Positions 6,247 to 13,429 are shown, counted from the stretch's first letter. The stretch is 16,774 nt of DNA from an uncultured Collinsella sp. (GCA_902494555.1 CABUTR010000034.1:1-16774), one strand, 5' to 3'. Numbers and translations: made by a program. Notes: generated by a model from the letters alone, not told the origin.

Positions 6247-6325
6247 GCCGGTAGCTGGGGACGTTCCCTATGTGCCGGCAGCTAGGTAAGTCCCTATCTG
6301 CCGGCAGTTTGGGACAGCCCTTTGA
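6247..6325. repeat. three-copy 26-27 bp tandem repeat
   Basis: Imperfect tandem units start at 6247, 6274 and 6300, each with GCCGG(T/C)AG at the start and CCCTAT or CCCTTT near the end. TCCCTATGTGCCGGCAG at 6265-6281 and TCCCTATCTGCCGGCAG at 6291-6307 differ at one base. GGGGACG or GGGACAG occurs within units 1 and 3, linking the array to the repeat pair just upstream. No gene is apparent in 6161-6600. Confidence 0.7.
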
Positions 6326-6419
6326 TGGCTGCGCCCCCCAGAGGGGTGGAGTAATACAGCCTACTCTGTCTTTTAGGGCTTTGGTGTTCCGCTCCTTTAT
6401 GTTTCACAAGGATCGTTGC

Positions 6420-6469
6420 ATGCGCATTTACGCGCATAGGCTTGCGCGATAATGCGCATAACCGCGCAA
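6420..6469. promoter_or_regulatory. phased array of GCGC-centred octamers
   Basis: Five related octamers lie in a row: ATGCGCAT 6420-6427, ACGCGCAT 6430-6437, TTGCGCGA 6442-6449, ATGCGCAT 6452-6459 and CCGCGCAA 6462-6469. Centre spacings are 10, 12, 10 and 10 bp. The last three form a 28-bp near-palindrome, symmetric at 24 of 28 positions. A further near-palindrome, CGCGCAATTGTGCG, is at 6536-6549, about 50 bp before the oxidoreductase gene. These are plausible operator sites, perhaps for the DeoR-family protein encoded downstream. Confidence 0.5.
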
Positions 6470-6600
6470 ACATCTGCCAACTATGGCTAAATAATGACCG
6501 ATAAGCAAATAAGCACGCAAACACGAGCAGATACGCGCGCAATTGTGCGAGTATAGGGTTGTTAGAAATGAAGGACTTCCGATAACTCAGGAGGCACATA

Positions 6601-7680
6601 ATGGCAGATTCCAAACAGGCTCCGCTCGACGCCGAAGCAGCCGCTAAGGCGGCGTTCGCTTCGGTCCAGGACAGGCCATTCCCCGATGATATCTTTACGG
6701 CCCCCGAGCTCCGCTGGGCTGTGATCGGTTGCGGTGTTATCGCCAACCAGATGGCCCAGTCTCTCGCTCTTGCCGGCCGCAAGCTTGCGGGCGTCGCCAA
6801 CCGTACGCTGTCCAAGGCTCAGGCTTTTGCTGAGCAGTATGGCATCGAGAAGGTCTATGAATCGGTCGAGGACCTCTATGCCGATCCGAACATCGACGCG
6901 ATCTATATCACCACCCCGCATAACACGCATATCACCTACCTGCGCGCCGCTCTGGCGGCTGGCAAGCACGTGCTATGCGAGAAGGCCATTACCCTTAACT
7001 CAGCCGAGCTCGACGAGGCACGTGCCATTGCCGACGAGCAAAACGTGGTCCTCATGGACGCCACTACGGTGCTTCATATGCCCTTGTATCAAGAGCTGCG
7101 CCGTCGCATGGGTGCCGGCGAGTTTGGTCGCATGAACCTCGCCCAGCTCAATTTTGGTAGCTACAAGGAGTACGGCGATCTGACCAATCGCTTCTACAAC
7201 CGCAACCTTGCTGGCGGTGCCATGCTCGATATTGGCGTCTATGCCCTGTCCGTCATGCGTCTTTTTATGGCAAGCCAGCCCATTGAGGTCGTTTCGTTGG
7301 GCAACACCTGTGAGACCGGTGTTGACGTTGCGGGCGGCATCGTCTGCCGTAATGCCGAGCAGCAGCTGGGTGTTGTGAGCCTCACGCTCCACTCCAAGCA
7401 ACCCAAGCGCTCGATTATTAGCTTCGATAAGTGCTATATCGAGGTCAACGAGTATCCGCGCGCCGATCACGCGACCATCGTGTGGACTGCGGACGGCCAC
7501 CGCGAGGAGGTCCACGCCGGCACCGAGGCTTACGCCCTTTGCTATGAGATGGCCGATCTTGAGAAGGCCGTTGCCGGCGACGACTCTAAGCGCGAGCTGC
7601 TGGATTATGCTTCTGATGTTATGAAGCTTATGACCAAGCTTCGCGCCGACTGGGGAGTCGTGTACCCCGAGGAGGAGTAA
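6601..7680 (+). CDS. Gfo/Idh/MocA family NAD(P)-dependent oxidoreductase
   Basis: A 359-aa soluble dehydrogenase. An N-terminal extension of about 36 residues precedes the Rossmann fold, whose nucleotide-binding loop is VIGCGVIANQM (residues 41-51). The EKA motif (Glu127-Lys128) and DIGVY (Asp210 to Tyr214) are the conserved catalytic-region signatures of the family, closest in feel to the dihydrodiol dehydrogenase or glucose-fructose oxidoreductase-like branch. The substrate is probably a sugar, inositol or cyclic polyol but cannot be read from the sequence. The ATG at 6601 follows AGGAGG. It is followed after 3 nt by a DeoR-family regulator gene, which suggests a small self-contained, sugar-responsive operon. 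The upstream 440 bp hold repeats and putative operators. Confidence 0.92.
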   Translation: MADSKQAPLDAEAAAKAAFASVQDRPFPDDIFTAPELRWAVIGCGVIANQMAQSLALAGRKLAGVANRTLSKAQAFAEQYGIEKVYESVEDLYADPNIDAIYITTPHNTHITYLRAALAAGKHVLCEKAITLNSAELDEARAIADEQNVVLMDATTVLHMPLYQELRRRMGAGEFGRMNLAQLNFGSYKEYGDLTNRFYNRNLAGGAMLDIGVYALSVMRLFMASQPIEVVSLGNTCETGVDVAGGIVCRNAEQQLGVVSLTLHSKQPKRSIISFDKCYIEVNEYPRADHATIVWTADGHREEVHAGTEAYALCYEMADLEKAVAGDDSKRELLDYASDVMKLMTKLRADWGVVYPEEE

Positions 7681-7683
7681 GCG

Positions 7684-8430
7684 ATGCTAGCGGAAGATAG
7701 GCTCAACGCGATCGTGTCGATGGTTCAGCAGGCCGGCTCGGTTACCGTGCCGGAGCTTGCTGAGGCCCTGGGCGTGACGGCGTCTACCATTCGGCGCGAC
7801 CTGCAGACGCTCGATCGAGCGCACCGCATCGCCAAGGTCCACGGTGGGGCGACGAGTCTTGAGCGCGCGCACGTGACGCGCGACCTAACGCTTAATGAGC
7901 GCAGCGACCTCCATAACGATGACAAGGAGCGTATCTGCGCCCGTGCGGCGGCGCTTGTGGAGCCTGAGAGCTTTGTATACATCGACTCGGGCTCGACGAC
8001 GCTCAGGCTCATCGAGCATCTTCCACACCTTGAAGATGTCACCTATGTGACCGATTCCGTGCTCCATGCTCAACGCCTTGCTTTGCGCGGCATGCGTACC
8101 GTGGTGCTGGGCGGCGAGCTCAAACCCGAGACCGAGGCGCTCGTTGGCCCCGATGCCTTGGCAACCTTAGACCGCTACAACTTCAACTGTGGCTTTTGGG
8201 GCTCTAACGGCATTGCCGCCGAGCAGGGCTTCACAGCGCCCGATATCGAGGAGGCGCAAGTAAAGCGTATCTCGATGCGCCATACGGCCAAGCGCTTCGT
8301 AATCTCGGACGCCAGTAAATTTGGCATGGTGGCGCCCGTCAAGTTCGCGGACTTCCGCGACGCAACGATTATTACCGCAGGCGATGTCCCCGCCAAGTAC
8401 CGGGCAATGGACAACGTCATCACGGTCTAA
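7684..8430 (+). CDS. DeoR-family transcriptional regulator
   Basis: 248 aa. The N-terminal winged helix-turn-helix spans about residues 5-57, with the DeoR signature VPELAEALGVTASTIRRDLQ then the wing ending KVHGGAT. The C-terminal domain (about 75-235) is the DeoR sensor fold; YIDSGSTTLRLIEHL is the typical sugar-phosphate loop. These proteins usually repress a sugar catabolism operon and are released by a phosphorylated intermediate. The ribosome binding site GAGGAG lies in the last codons of the oxidoreductase, so the two are coupled. It probably autoregulates the pair. The true ligand is unknown. Confidence 0.93.
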   Translation: MLAEDRLNAIVSMVQQAGSVTVPELAEALGVTASTIRRDLQTLDRAHRIAKVHGGATSLERAHVTRDLTLNERSDLHNDDKERICARAAALVEPESFVYIDSGSTTLRLIEHLPHLEDVTYVTDSVLHAQRLALRGMRTVVLGGELKPETEALVGPDALATLDRYNFNCGFWGSNGIAAEQGFTAPDIEEAQVKRISMRHTAKRFVISDASKFGMVAPVKFADFRDATIITAGDVPAKYRAMDNVITV

Positions 8431-8451
8431 CAGCAGGGGACGGGCAAGCGC

Positions 8452-8493
8452 CAAAACCACCGCGAAGGGGTAGGAACCTATGTGGTGGTTTTG
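8452..8493. terminator. 10-bp perfect inverted repeat after the DeoR gene
   Basis: CAAAACCACC 8452-8461 and GGTGGTTTTG 8484-8493 are exact inverted repeats with a 22-nt loop. Flanking GGAC 8438-8441 and GTCC 8500-8503 extend it imperfectly. It lies between convergent genes, so it may terminate both ways, but the long loop and the GGGGAC/GTCC edges also suit a REP-type palindromic element. Confidence 0.55.
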
Positions 8494-8507
8494 ACGTTTG
8501 TCCAGAT

Positions 8508-8548
8508 AAAACCTGCCAAAATAAACCTGTCCCTTTTCGGCAGGTTTT
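8508..8548. terminator. bidirectional terminator between convergent operons
   Basis: AAAACCTGCC 8508-8517 and GGCAGGTTTT 8539-8548 pair perfectly. The plus strand ends in TTTT and the minus strand in a matching run of T. The stop codon of the minus-strand pseudouridine synthase lies within the right arm. The loop contains CCTGTCCC, the reverse of a GGGACAGG core. Confidence 0.7.
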
Positions 8549-9206
8549 AGGGCTCCCAGGGGCAGGGGGCTTCTATGTGGATGTGCTCGCCGGTTACGGG
8601 ATGCGTGAAGGACACGCTGTGGGCGTGGAGCATCAGGCCGCAGGGGCGCGGCGTTCCGTACAGGTCGTCGCCAACCAGGGGATGATGCTCGCTCGCCAGA
8701 TGCACACGGATTTGGTGCTTACGGCCGGTGAGCAACTCGACATCGATATACGAACGCGCGGGAAGGCCTCGGCGGCTCTTAAGGCGCTTGAGCACCTTCA
8801 CGCGCGTCTGAGACGGCTTGCCGCTGGCGCCAACGCGCATCTTGCGGCTATCGTGGCGGTCGCGGGCGATGGGCTTGTCGATGAGCTTCTCGTTCCAGTC
8901 GATCTTGCCCTCGGCGAGCGCCAGATAGTGCTTTTCGAACGCGTGGTCGATAATCATCTGGTCAAAGGCGGGCTGCGTCTGCTTGTCGAGCGAGAACAGC
9001 ACCACGCCGGTGGTGTCACGGTCCAGGCGATTGAGCGGCTGCATGTCGGTCGCGGCAAAGCCGTCGCCCATCGCCAGCAGCAGGTCGCTGGCGTAGTCGG
9101 TGAGCGTGCGCTCGCCGGTGCCGTCGCCGTGGACAATCATGCCGGCGGGCTTGTCGATGGCCATAAGCCAGGCGTCGCAGTAGAGGACTTGAGGTTGTTC
9201 GTTCAC
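8547..9206 (-). CDS. RluA-family RNA pseudouridine synthase
   Basis: A 219-aa catalytic domain that isomerises uridine to pseudouridine in rRNA or tRNA. The catalytic motif appears as NRLDRDTTGVVLFS, with Asp62 the expected nucleophile; most RluA members have His where this has Asn59. The IDKPAGMIVHG segment and the GRKHQIRVHLASEHHPLVGD motif are typical. There is no N-terminal S4 domain, so it is nearer the RluA/RluC short forms; the target uridine cannot be assigned. The GTG start is preceded by AAAGG at suitable spacing. It lies 15 nt after the U32 gene and is surely cotranscribed with it. Confidence 0.93.
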   Translation of the reverse strand: MNEQPQVLYCDAWLMAIDKPAGMIVHGDGTGERTLTDYASDLLLAMGDGFAATDMQPLNRLDRDTTGVVLFSLDKQTQPAFDQMIIDHAFEKHYLALAEGKIDWNEKLIDKPIARDRHDSRKMRVGASGKPSQTRVKVLKRLKSRRGLPARSYIDVELLTGRKHQIRVHLASEHHPLVGDDLYGTPRPCGLMLHAHSVSFTHPVTGEHIHIEAPCPWEP

Positions 9207-9221
9207 GTGTAAGCCTTTCGG

Positions 9222-11717
9222 TTAGCTAATTCCCACAAACATGCAGCCCGAGGTGGCGCCGCGCAGGCGGGCGGCGGGCTTGCGGCCGGCTTGAGCCGCC
9301 TCGACGGCGCGACGGACGCGAGCGACGGCACGGCCAATCTCATCGGCCTCGAGCAGGGTTCCGTCGACCATAAGATGACGGACGCCGGCGTCGAGCAACT
9401 GCGGTACCTGCGGCGTGAGGTCGATGGGGTAGGCGTCGTACAGGCGTGAGCGGCCGTGGATGTCGGTACGCACCGGCATGATCTTGCCGTCGATATTCTT
9501 GAGCGAGAGCTTGCGGGCACGCAGGCGGCAGTTGGCACAATCGTGGATACAGCCGTTGGCAACCTGCAGGATGCAGTGCTCGCTCGTCATAACGCGCGGG
9601 CGGCCAAAGACGGTGATGCCCAGAGCCGCGGGCGCGGCGGCGCCGAGCGAGACAATCTCGTCGAGTGTGATCTCGGGCGAGAGCCAAAACGCACCGGCTC
9701 CGCGCTCGGCAAGCGCCTCCATGCAGGGCGTGTTGTGCACCGGCAGGCAAGAGCGAATCTCGGCCGTGGCGCCAACCTGGGCGGCCAGGGCAAGCTCAGA
9801 GATGTTGCCAATAGCGACCGTGGCGCCGGCAACAACCCACGGGTCGACGCGTACGTGGTCAACGGCGCGGCAGACCTCGTCGAGCACGGGTACGATGCCC
9901 TGCTCAAATGCATCGGCGGGGGAGAGCTCGGTCGCATCGAGTGCGTCGGTGGTCATGTAGATGCGCGTTACACCCTCGGCGCGAGCGGCCTCGGCGGCCT
10001 CGAGCGAGGTGACGGTGGCGCAGATCTGCGGCTCATCGCGGTAGTGCTCGGGCGCGGGGCGGGAATCACTGGTTACAATCGCCGGCAGCTCGAGCGTTTT
10101 CGCGCGCTCCTCGTACGGTGCCAGAATGGCCTCTTCCAGCGCCTTACAAGCGGCGGCGCGCACCTTGTGCACGGCGGAAAAGCCCATACCGCAGCCGGCG
10201 TCGAGCGAAACGTCAAAGCTTGCGGCCTCAAAGGGAGAGGAGCCCATGCGCCCGACGTGCTCAACCAGATCGGATGCCTCGACGGCGCGGGTCTTGGCAG
10301 CCTCGGCGGTAAAGCCCGTGGCCGTGGCCGTAAGCGAAGGATCGTCGCAACAGGTGAGCGTAACGGTAAACGGCTCGCCCAGACGCGCCACAACGGACAC
10401 GTCTACGGCGCGGCGGCGCAGCACATCGCGCTTGAGCGCGGCGCCGGCGGCGTCAATGGCGCGCTGGCTTCGAATCACGCGCACGCGGCAGCCCTCGGGC
10501 ATGCTACGGGGCACGCGACACTCGATGACATCGCCGGCAGCGGCATCATCGGCGGCAATGGTGGTCAGGAACTGGTCAAACTCGTTATCGTGGCGAAGCT
10601 CCAGCAGGTCGCCCTTGCCCACGGGCTCAAACAGCTCAATGCGGGCGATGGCGGCGCGGCGACGGCGGTCGTCGGGCTTGAGTCCGCGTACATCGCGGTT
10701 GGCCAGACGGCTGCCCAGCACCGTGCCCACAATCTGGCCGCGGTTGTTGGAGCGCTCGTAGCTCATCATCTCGTCGCCCGAGGTGCCGTCTTGATAGGCG
10801 TGCGTAAAGTCGCGGTTAAAACAGCGCTTGAGTTGGCGCTGGCGAGCGGCGTCCTCATCCTTAGAGGTCGAAACATCGGCAAGCATGTCATCAATCTGAT
10901 GACGATACACGTCGACGATGGAATACACGTAATCGGGGGCCTTCATGCGGCCCTCAAGCTTGAGCGATGCGGCGCCGGCGTCATACAGACGGCGAACAAG
11001 CTGCGACGTGTTGGTGTCGCGCGGGCACAGCGCGCGCTCGCGACCGGCAGGGGAGAGCGAGCGGCCGTTCTCGTCGATCAGCTCGTAAGGCAGGCGACAG
11101 GGCTGAGCGCACATGCCGCGGTTGGCCGAGCGGCCTGCCATGGCAAAGCTCGACAGCAGGCACAGGCCCGAGTAGCAAAAGCAGATGGCACCGTGGCTAA
11201 AGACCTCGAGGTCGACATCGGGCGCGGCGTTGTGAATGACGGCGATCTCGTCGATGGAGAGCTCGCGCGAGAGGGTCACGCGGTCGGCGCCCTGTTCGCG
11301 GCACCAAAGCGTTCCGCGGTCGTCATGGATGTTCGCCTGGGTCGAGATATGGGTTTCGATGCCGGGCATGGTGCGCTTGACCTCAAAGAACAGACCCCAG
11401 TCCTGGATGATGAAGGCATCGGCGCCCAGCGTGGAGCAGCGGTGGATGAGCTGCAGCGCATCGCCCATCTCGGACTGCTTGATGACGATGTTGACCGTGA
11501 CGTAGACGCGCGACCCGGCTAGATGCGCGGCGCGGCAGGCCTGCTCAAAGGCCTCGTCGGTAAAGTTGGTGGCCTTGCGGCGGGCGTTGAAGCTGCCCAT
11601 GCCGCAATAGATGGCGTCTGCCCCCGCGGCGAGTGCGGCGGCAAAGGGCTCGGGCCCTCCGGCGGGCGCTAAAAGCTCGGGTCTGCGGTTGGTGGTTCGA
11701 CTGGCGGTTGCGGTCAT
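9222..11717 (-). CDS. U32 peptidase-family protein, RlhA-like (probable RNA hydroxylase)
   Basis: 831 aa. The N-terminal third is the U32 domain: PELLAPAGGPEPFAAALAAGADAIY at residues 13-37, then the family signature EVFSHGAICFCYSGLCLLS at 171-189. Cysteines 179, 186, 203 and perhaps 207 or 231 could ligate an iron-sulfur cluster. The middle and C-terminal parts fit the DUF3656-containing collagenase-like architecture. U32 proteins were named as collagenases, but RlhA and TrhP in E. coli act in prephenate-dependent hydroxylation of 23S rRNA C2501 and tRNA U34. The two-part layout favours the RlhA branch, although the protein is longer than E. coli RlhA (about 650 aa). The ATG start follows AAGGCAGGA. 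Pairing with a pseudouridine synthase supports an RNA-modification role. Confidence 0.88.
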   Translation of the reverse strand: MTATASRTTNRRPELLAPAGGPEPFAAALAAGADAIYCGMGSFNARRKATNFTDEAFEQACRAAHLAGSRVYVTVNIVIKQSEMGDALQLIHRCSTLGADAFIIQDWGLFFEVKRTMPGIETHISTQANIHDDRGTLWCREQGADRVTLSRELSIDEIAVIHNAAPDVDLEVFSHGAICFCYSGLCLLSSFAMAGRSANRGMCAQPCRLPYELIDENGRSLSPAGRERALCPRDTNTSQLVRRLYDAGAASLKLEGRMKAPDYVYSIVDVYRHQIDDMLADVSTSKDEDAARQRQLKRCFNRDFTHAYQDGTSGDEMMSYERSNNRGQIVGTVLGSRLANRDVRGLKPDDRRRRAAIARIELFEPVGKGDLLELRHDNEFDQFLTTIAADDAAAGDVIECRVPRSMPEGCRVRVIRSQRAIDAAGAALKRDVLRRRAVDVSVVARLGEPFTVTLTCCDDPSLTATATGFTAEAAKTRAVEASDLVEHVGRMGSSPFEAASFDVSLDAGCGMGFSAVHKVRAAACKALEEAILAPYEERAKTLELPAIVTSDSRPAPEHYRDEPQICATVTSLEAAEAARAEGVTRIYMTTDALDATELSPADAFEQGIVPVLDEVCRAVDHVRVDPWVVAGATVAIGNISELALAAQVGATAEIRSCLPVHNTPCMEALAERGAGAFWLSPEITLDEIVSLGAAAPAALGITVFGRPRVMTSEHCILQVANGCIHDCANCRLRARKLSLKNIDGKIMPVRTDIHGRSRLYDAYPIDLTPQVPQLLDAGVRHLMVDGTLLEADEIGRAVARVRRAVEAAQAGRKPAARLRGATSGCMFVGIS

Positions 11718-11749
11718 ATCCTGCCTTTCAAAATGCTCAGATATTCAAA

Positions 11750-11755
11750 AGTATA
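11750..11755 (-). promoter_or_regulatory. possible -10 box for the U32 operon
   Basis: On the minus strand the bases read TATACT, about 33 nt before the U32 ATG. No convincing -35 lies 16-18 bp further upstream, so this is only a candidate. The intergenic region 11718-12017 otherwise holds the ridA promoter and leader. Confidence 0.3.
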
Positions 11756-11868
11756 GTGGCGCCGTTGCGGCAGGCGATGCCCGTGCTCCAAGCGGGATAA
11801 AGTCTTCAGCAGCTTGGACTGGCTGCTCCACATGAGAACCGTTCAGCGGTTCGGGGAGACCGTTGGGC

Positions 11869-11904
11869 GATAAAATATTCTCGCAAGCTGATAATATTCT
11901 TGCA
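11869..11904. repeat. 21-bp-spaced AT-rich direct repeat upstream of ridA
   Basis: GATAAAATATTCTCGCA at 11869-11885 and GATAATATTCTTGCA at 11890-11904 are near-copies offset by two helical turns. The second overlaps the likely -35 box of ridA, so a regulator bound here could control it. Confidence 0.45.
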
Positions 11905-11928
11905 TCAAACAGAAACCTTGAGTACCAT
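11900..11928 (+). promoter_or_regulatory. candidate promoter of ridA
   Basis: TTGCAT at 11900-11905 and TACCAT at 11923-11928 are separated by 17 bp, a reasonable sigma-70-type pair. Initiation near 11935 would place the long hairpin at the very 5' end of the mRNA. Confidence 0.45.
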
Positions 11929-11936
11929 CCCAATCA

Positions 11937-11984
11937 AGCGCGGTGTTCAGACCGAACTGTGCCTCCCGGTGTGAACGCCGCGCT
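11937..11984 (+). promoter_or_regulatory. long hairpin in the ridA 5' UTR
   Basis: AGCGCGG 11937-11943 pairs with CCGCGCT 11978-11984. A T.G wobble follows, then GTTCA 11945-11949 pairs with TGAAC 11972-11976. ACCG 11951-11954 and CGGT 11967-11970 continue the stem past one mismatch. The structure ends 33 nt before the ATG. No U-tract follows, so it is not a terminator; it could be a stability element, an RNA switch or a DNA operator. Confidence 0.5.
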
Positions 11985-12017
11985 CACGCTTTCTCAACTG
12001 ATCGTAAGGAGATAAAC

Positions 12018-12395
12018 ATGAGCAAGACCGTCGTGTCTTCCGATAACGCACCCGCAGCCATCGGCCCGTATTCCCCTGGTATCCAGACCGGCAACATGGT
12101 GTTCCTGTCCGGCCAGCTGGGCATCGACCCTGCAACCGGCAAGATGCCCGAGGGCGTCGAGGCCCAGGCCAAGCAGTCCCTCGCCAACGTCGAGGCCCTG
12201 CTGACCGCTGCCGGCGCCACCTTTGCCGATGTCGTCAAGACCACGGTCTACCTGGCCGACATTGCCGACTTCGCTGCCGTGAACGAGATCTATGCCTCCA
12301 AGTTCGAGGCTCCGTTCCCCGCGCGCAGCGCTTTCCAGGTTGCCGCCCTTCCGGCTGGCGGTCTGGTTGAGATTGAGGTCGTCGCCGCTCTCTAA
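12018..12395 (+). CDS. ridA: RidA family reactive enamine/imine deaminase
   Basis: 125 aa, a full-length YjgF/YER057c/UK114 protein. RidA trimers hydrolyse reactive enamine/imine intermediates such as 2-aminoacrylate from PLP enzymes, protecting the cell. The sequence shows AIGPYSPGIQTGNMVFLSGQ at residues 14-33, the helix SLANVEALLTAAG, and PARSAFQVAALPAGGLVEIE with the catalytic-type Arg103 intact, which marks the active RidA subfamily. ATG 12018 is chosen over upstream in-frame starts because AAGGAG sits 6 nt before it and the length is canonical. It has its own promoter, hairpin leader and terminator, so it seems monocistronic. Confidence 0.96.
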   Translation: MSKTVVSSDNAPAAIGPYSPGIQTGNMVFLSGQLGIDPATGKMPEGVEAQAKQSLANVEALLTAAGATFADVVKTTVYLADIADFAAVNEIYASKFEAPFPARSAFQVAALPAGGLVEIEVVAAL

Positions 12396-12425
12396 GGCGT
12401 TGGCAACAACTAAACATGACATGCA

Positions 12426-12463
12426 AAAAGACCCTGCAGCGCGTGCGAGCTGCAGGGTCTTTT
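12426..12463. terminator. perfect 15-bp terminator between ridA and the regulator gene
   Basis: AAAAGACCCTGCAGC 12426-12440 and GCTGCAGGGTCTTTT 12449-12463 pair without mismatch around an 8-nt loop. There is a T run on the plus side and a five-T run on the minus strand, so it should serve both convergent transcripts. Confidence 0.93.
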
Positions 12464-12507
12464 GTCAAGTGACGGGTCGCTTGTGGAGCCGCGCTCCATT
12501 TTGCTCG

Positions 12508-13164
12508 TTAGCCCTCCTTGCGAACTTTTTGCAGGTAGCGGTAGACGCTGGGCTCCGAGATGCCCAGCGCGGTGGCGGCGCAGGCCACGGCACCCTTGAG
12601 CATGAACACCCCGTTGCCGTTGAGGTGGCGAATGACGTCCACGCGGTCGCTCTGACCAAGTGACGCTACGTCCAGCCCGCGCGCGCTCAGCAACTCGGCA
12701 ATGCTGCGGTCGATGAGCTCCTGTGTGGACTCCGAAAGGCTTTCGACCTCGATAGGGGCGGGCTCCGTACGCGTCGGCGCTGCGTCGAAGCACGCCATGA
12801 GCTGCTGCGCCATGGCGTTGATGGAACGCACGGTCGAGAGATCGGTGTTGACGCAGAGCATACCGACGATCTCGTCATGCTCGCGGATAAAGTACGTCGC
12901 TGACTCCAACGTCTTGCCGCCGGCACCGCGCCCCTCGTAGCCCGTAATAAACGGCAGGTCGCGATACTTGGGGTCGTGCATGATCTTGAGCGCCAGATCG
13001 GTGGCGGGGCCGCCGACCTTGCGGCCGCTCACGATGCCGTTGCGAATATCGACGATGGCGTGGTCGGGATCCGAGAAATCGTGCAGCACGATTTCGCTGT
13101 TTTTGCCGAGTATCTGCTCCAGAAAATCGACCATCGGCAAAAAGCGGCGTACGGTCTCGTTCAC
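12508..13164 (-). CDS. YheO/DauR-like transcriptional regulator (PAS plus HTH)
   Basis: 218 aa. Residues 10-125 form the YheO-type PAS domain: LGKNSEIVLHDFSDPDHAIV, then NGIVSGRKVGGPATDLAL, are its hallmarks. Residues 180-216 are the C-terminal HTH, with GVFMLKGAVACAATALGISE and PSVYRYLQKVRK as recognition region. Relatives sense small molecules and control amino acid or nitrogen catabolism (DauR: D-arginine use). An open frame runs further upstream, but GTG 13164 is chosen: AAAGGAG is 7 nt before it and the PAS domain begins right after. It is divergent from the purine permease, so it is the prime candidate regulator of the permease-ssnA-ygfK operon. Confidence 0.92.
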   Translation of the reverse strand: MNETVRRFLPMVDFLEQILGKNSEIVLHDFSDPDHAIVDIRNGIVSGRKVGGPATDLALKIMHDPKYRDLPFITGYEGRGAGGKTLESATYFIREHDEIVGMLCVNTDLSTVRSINAMAQQLMACFDAAPTRTEPAPIEVESLSESTQELIDRSIAELLSARGLDVASLGQSDRVDVIRHLNGNGVFMLKGAVACAATALGISEPSVYRYLQKVRKEG

Positions 13165-13276
13165 GGGCAACTCCTTTGGGTGAAATCGGAAATGTTCATA
13201 ACAATTTTTTCTCATGGTAACACGCTGCCCATCATCTCGTATATCCGCAGGTACATTGCGTAATACAGATGAGCGG

Positions 13277-13305
13277 TAGATATTTGGCGGTAAACGGTTG
13301 ACCAA
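13277..13305 (-). promoter_or_regulatory. candidate promoter of the YheO-like regulator
   Basis: On the minus strand TTGGTC (13305-13300) and TATCTA (13282-13277) are spaced by 17 bp. TTGACCA occurs at 13298-13304 and again at 13326-13332, with TGACC once more at 13343-13347; these could be regulator half-sites overlapping the -35. Confidence 0.4.
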
Positions 13306-13363
13306 AAGAAAAGTTAGATGTTATTTTGACCAGACACTTTCCTGACCTGCGGAAATGCGTTAT

Positions 13364-13373
13364 TTCAGCTGAA
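13364..13373. promoter_or_regulatory. perfect palindrome in the divergent promoter region
   Basis: TTCAGCTGAA is a perfect 10-bp palindrome lying 27 bp before the permease -35 box. It is a plausible site for the adjacent YheO-like regulator. The rest of the 13165-13516 spacer holds promoters but no gene. Confidence 0.35.
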
Positions 13374-13400
13374 GAATAGTCTGATAACAAAAAATTATTA

Positions 13401-13429
13401 TTGAGAATGAGAATCATCTTTAATACGAT
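13401..13429 (+). promoter_or_regulatory. purine permease promoter with overlapping Fur-box-like operator
   Basis: TTGAGA 13401-13406 and TACGAT 13424-13429 are separated by 17 bp. GAGAATGAGAATCATCTTT at 13403-13421 matches the 19-bp E. coli Fur consensus at 14 positions, including an AATCAT half-site, and spans the -35 and spacer. A repressor bound there would block RNA polymerase. Identity of the binding protein (Fur, PerR or other) is inference. Confidence 0.5.

Noticed and set aside
6247..6325. CRISPR-like array
   Set aside because: The units are head-to-tail without spacers and are degenerate, and no cas gene is nearby.
6270..6452. 60-residue frame in the repeat region after rplX
   Set aside because: It runs through the tandem repeats, lacks a convincing ribosome binding site and resembles no family.
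9456..11522. 688-residue plus-strand frame opposite the U32 gene
   Set aside because: Gly/Ala/Asp-rich mirror of the U32 coding strand; the minus-strand protein has the U32 signature.
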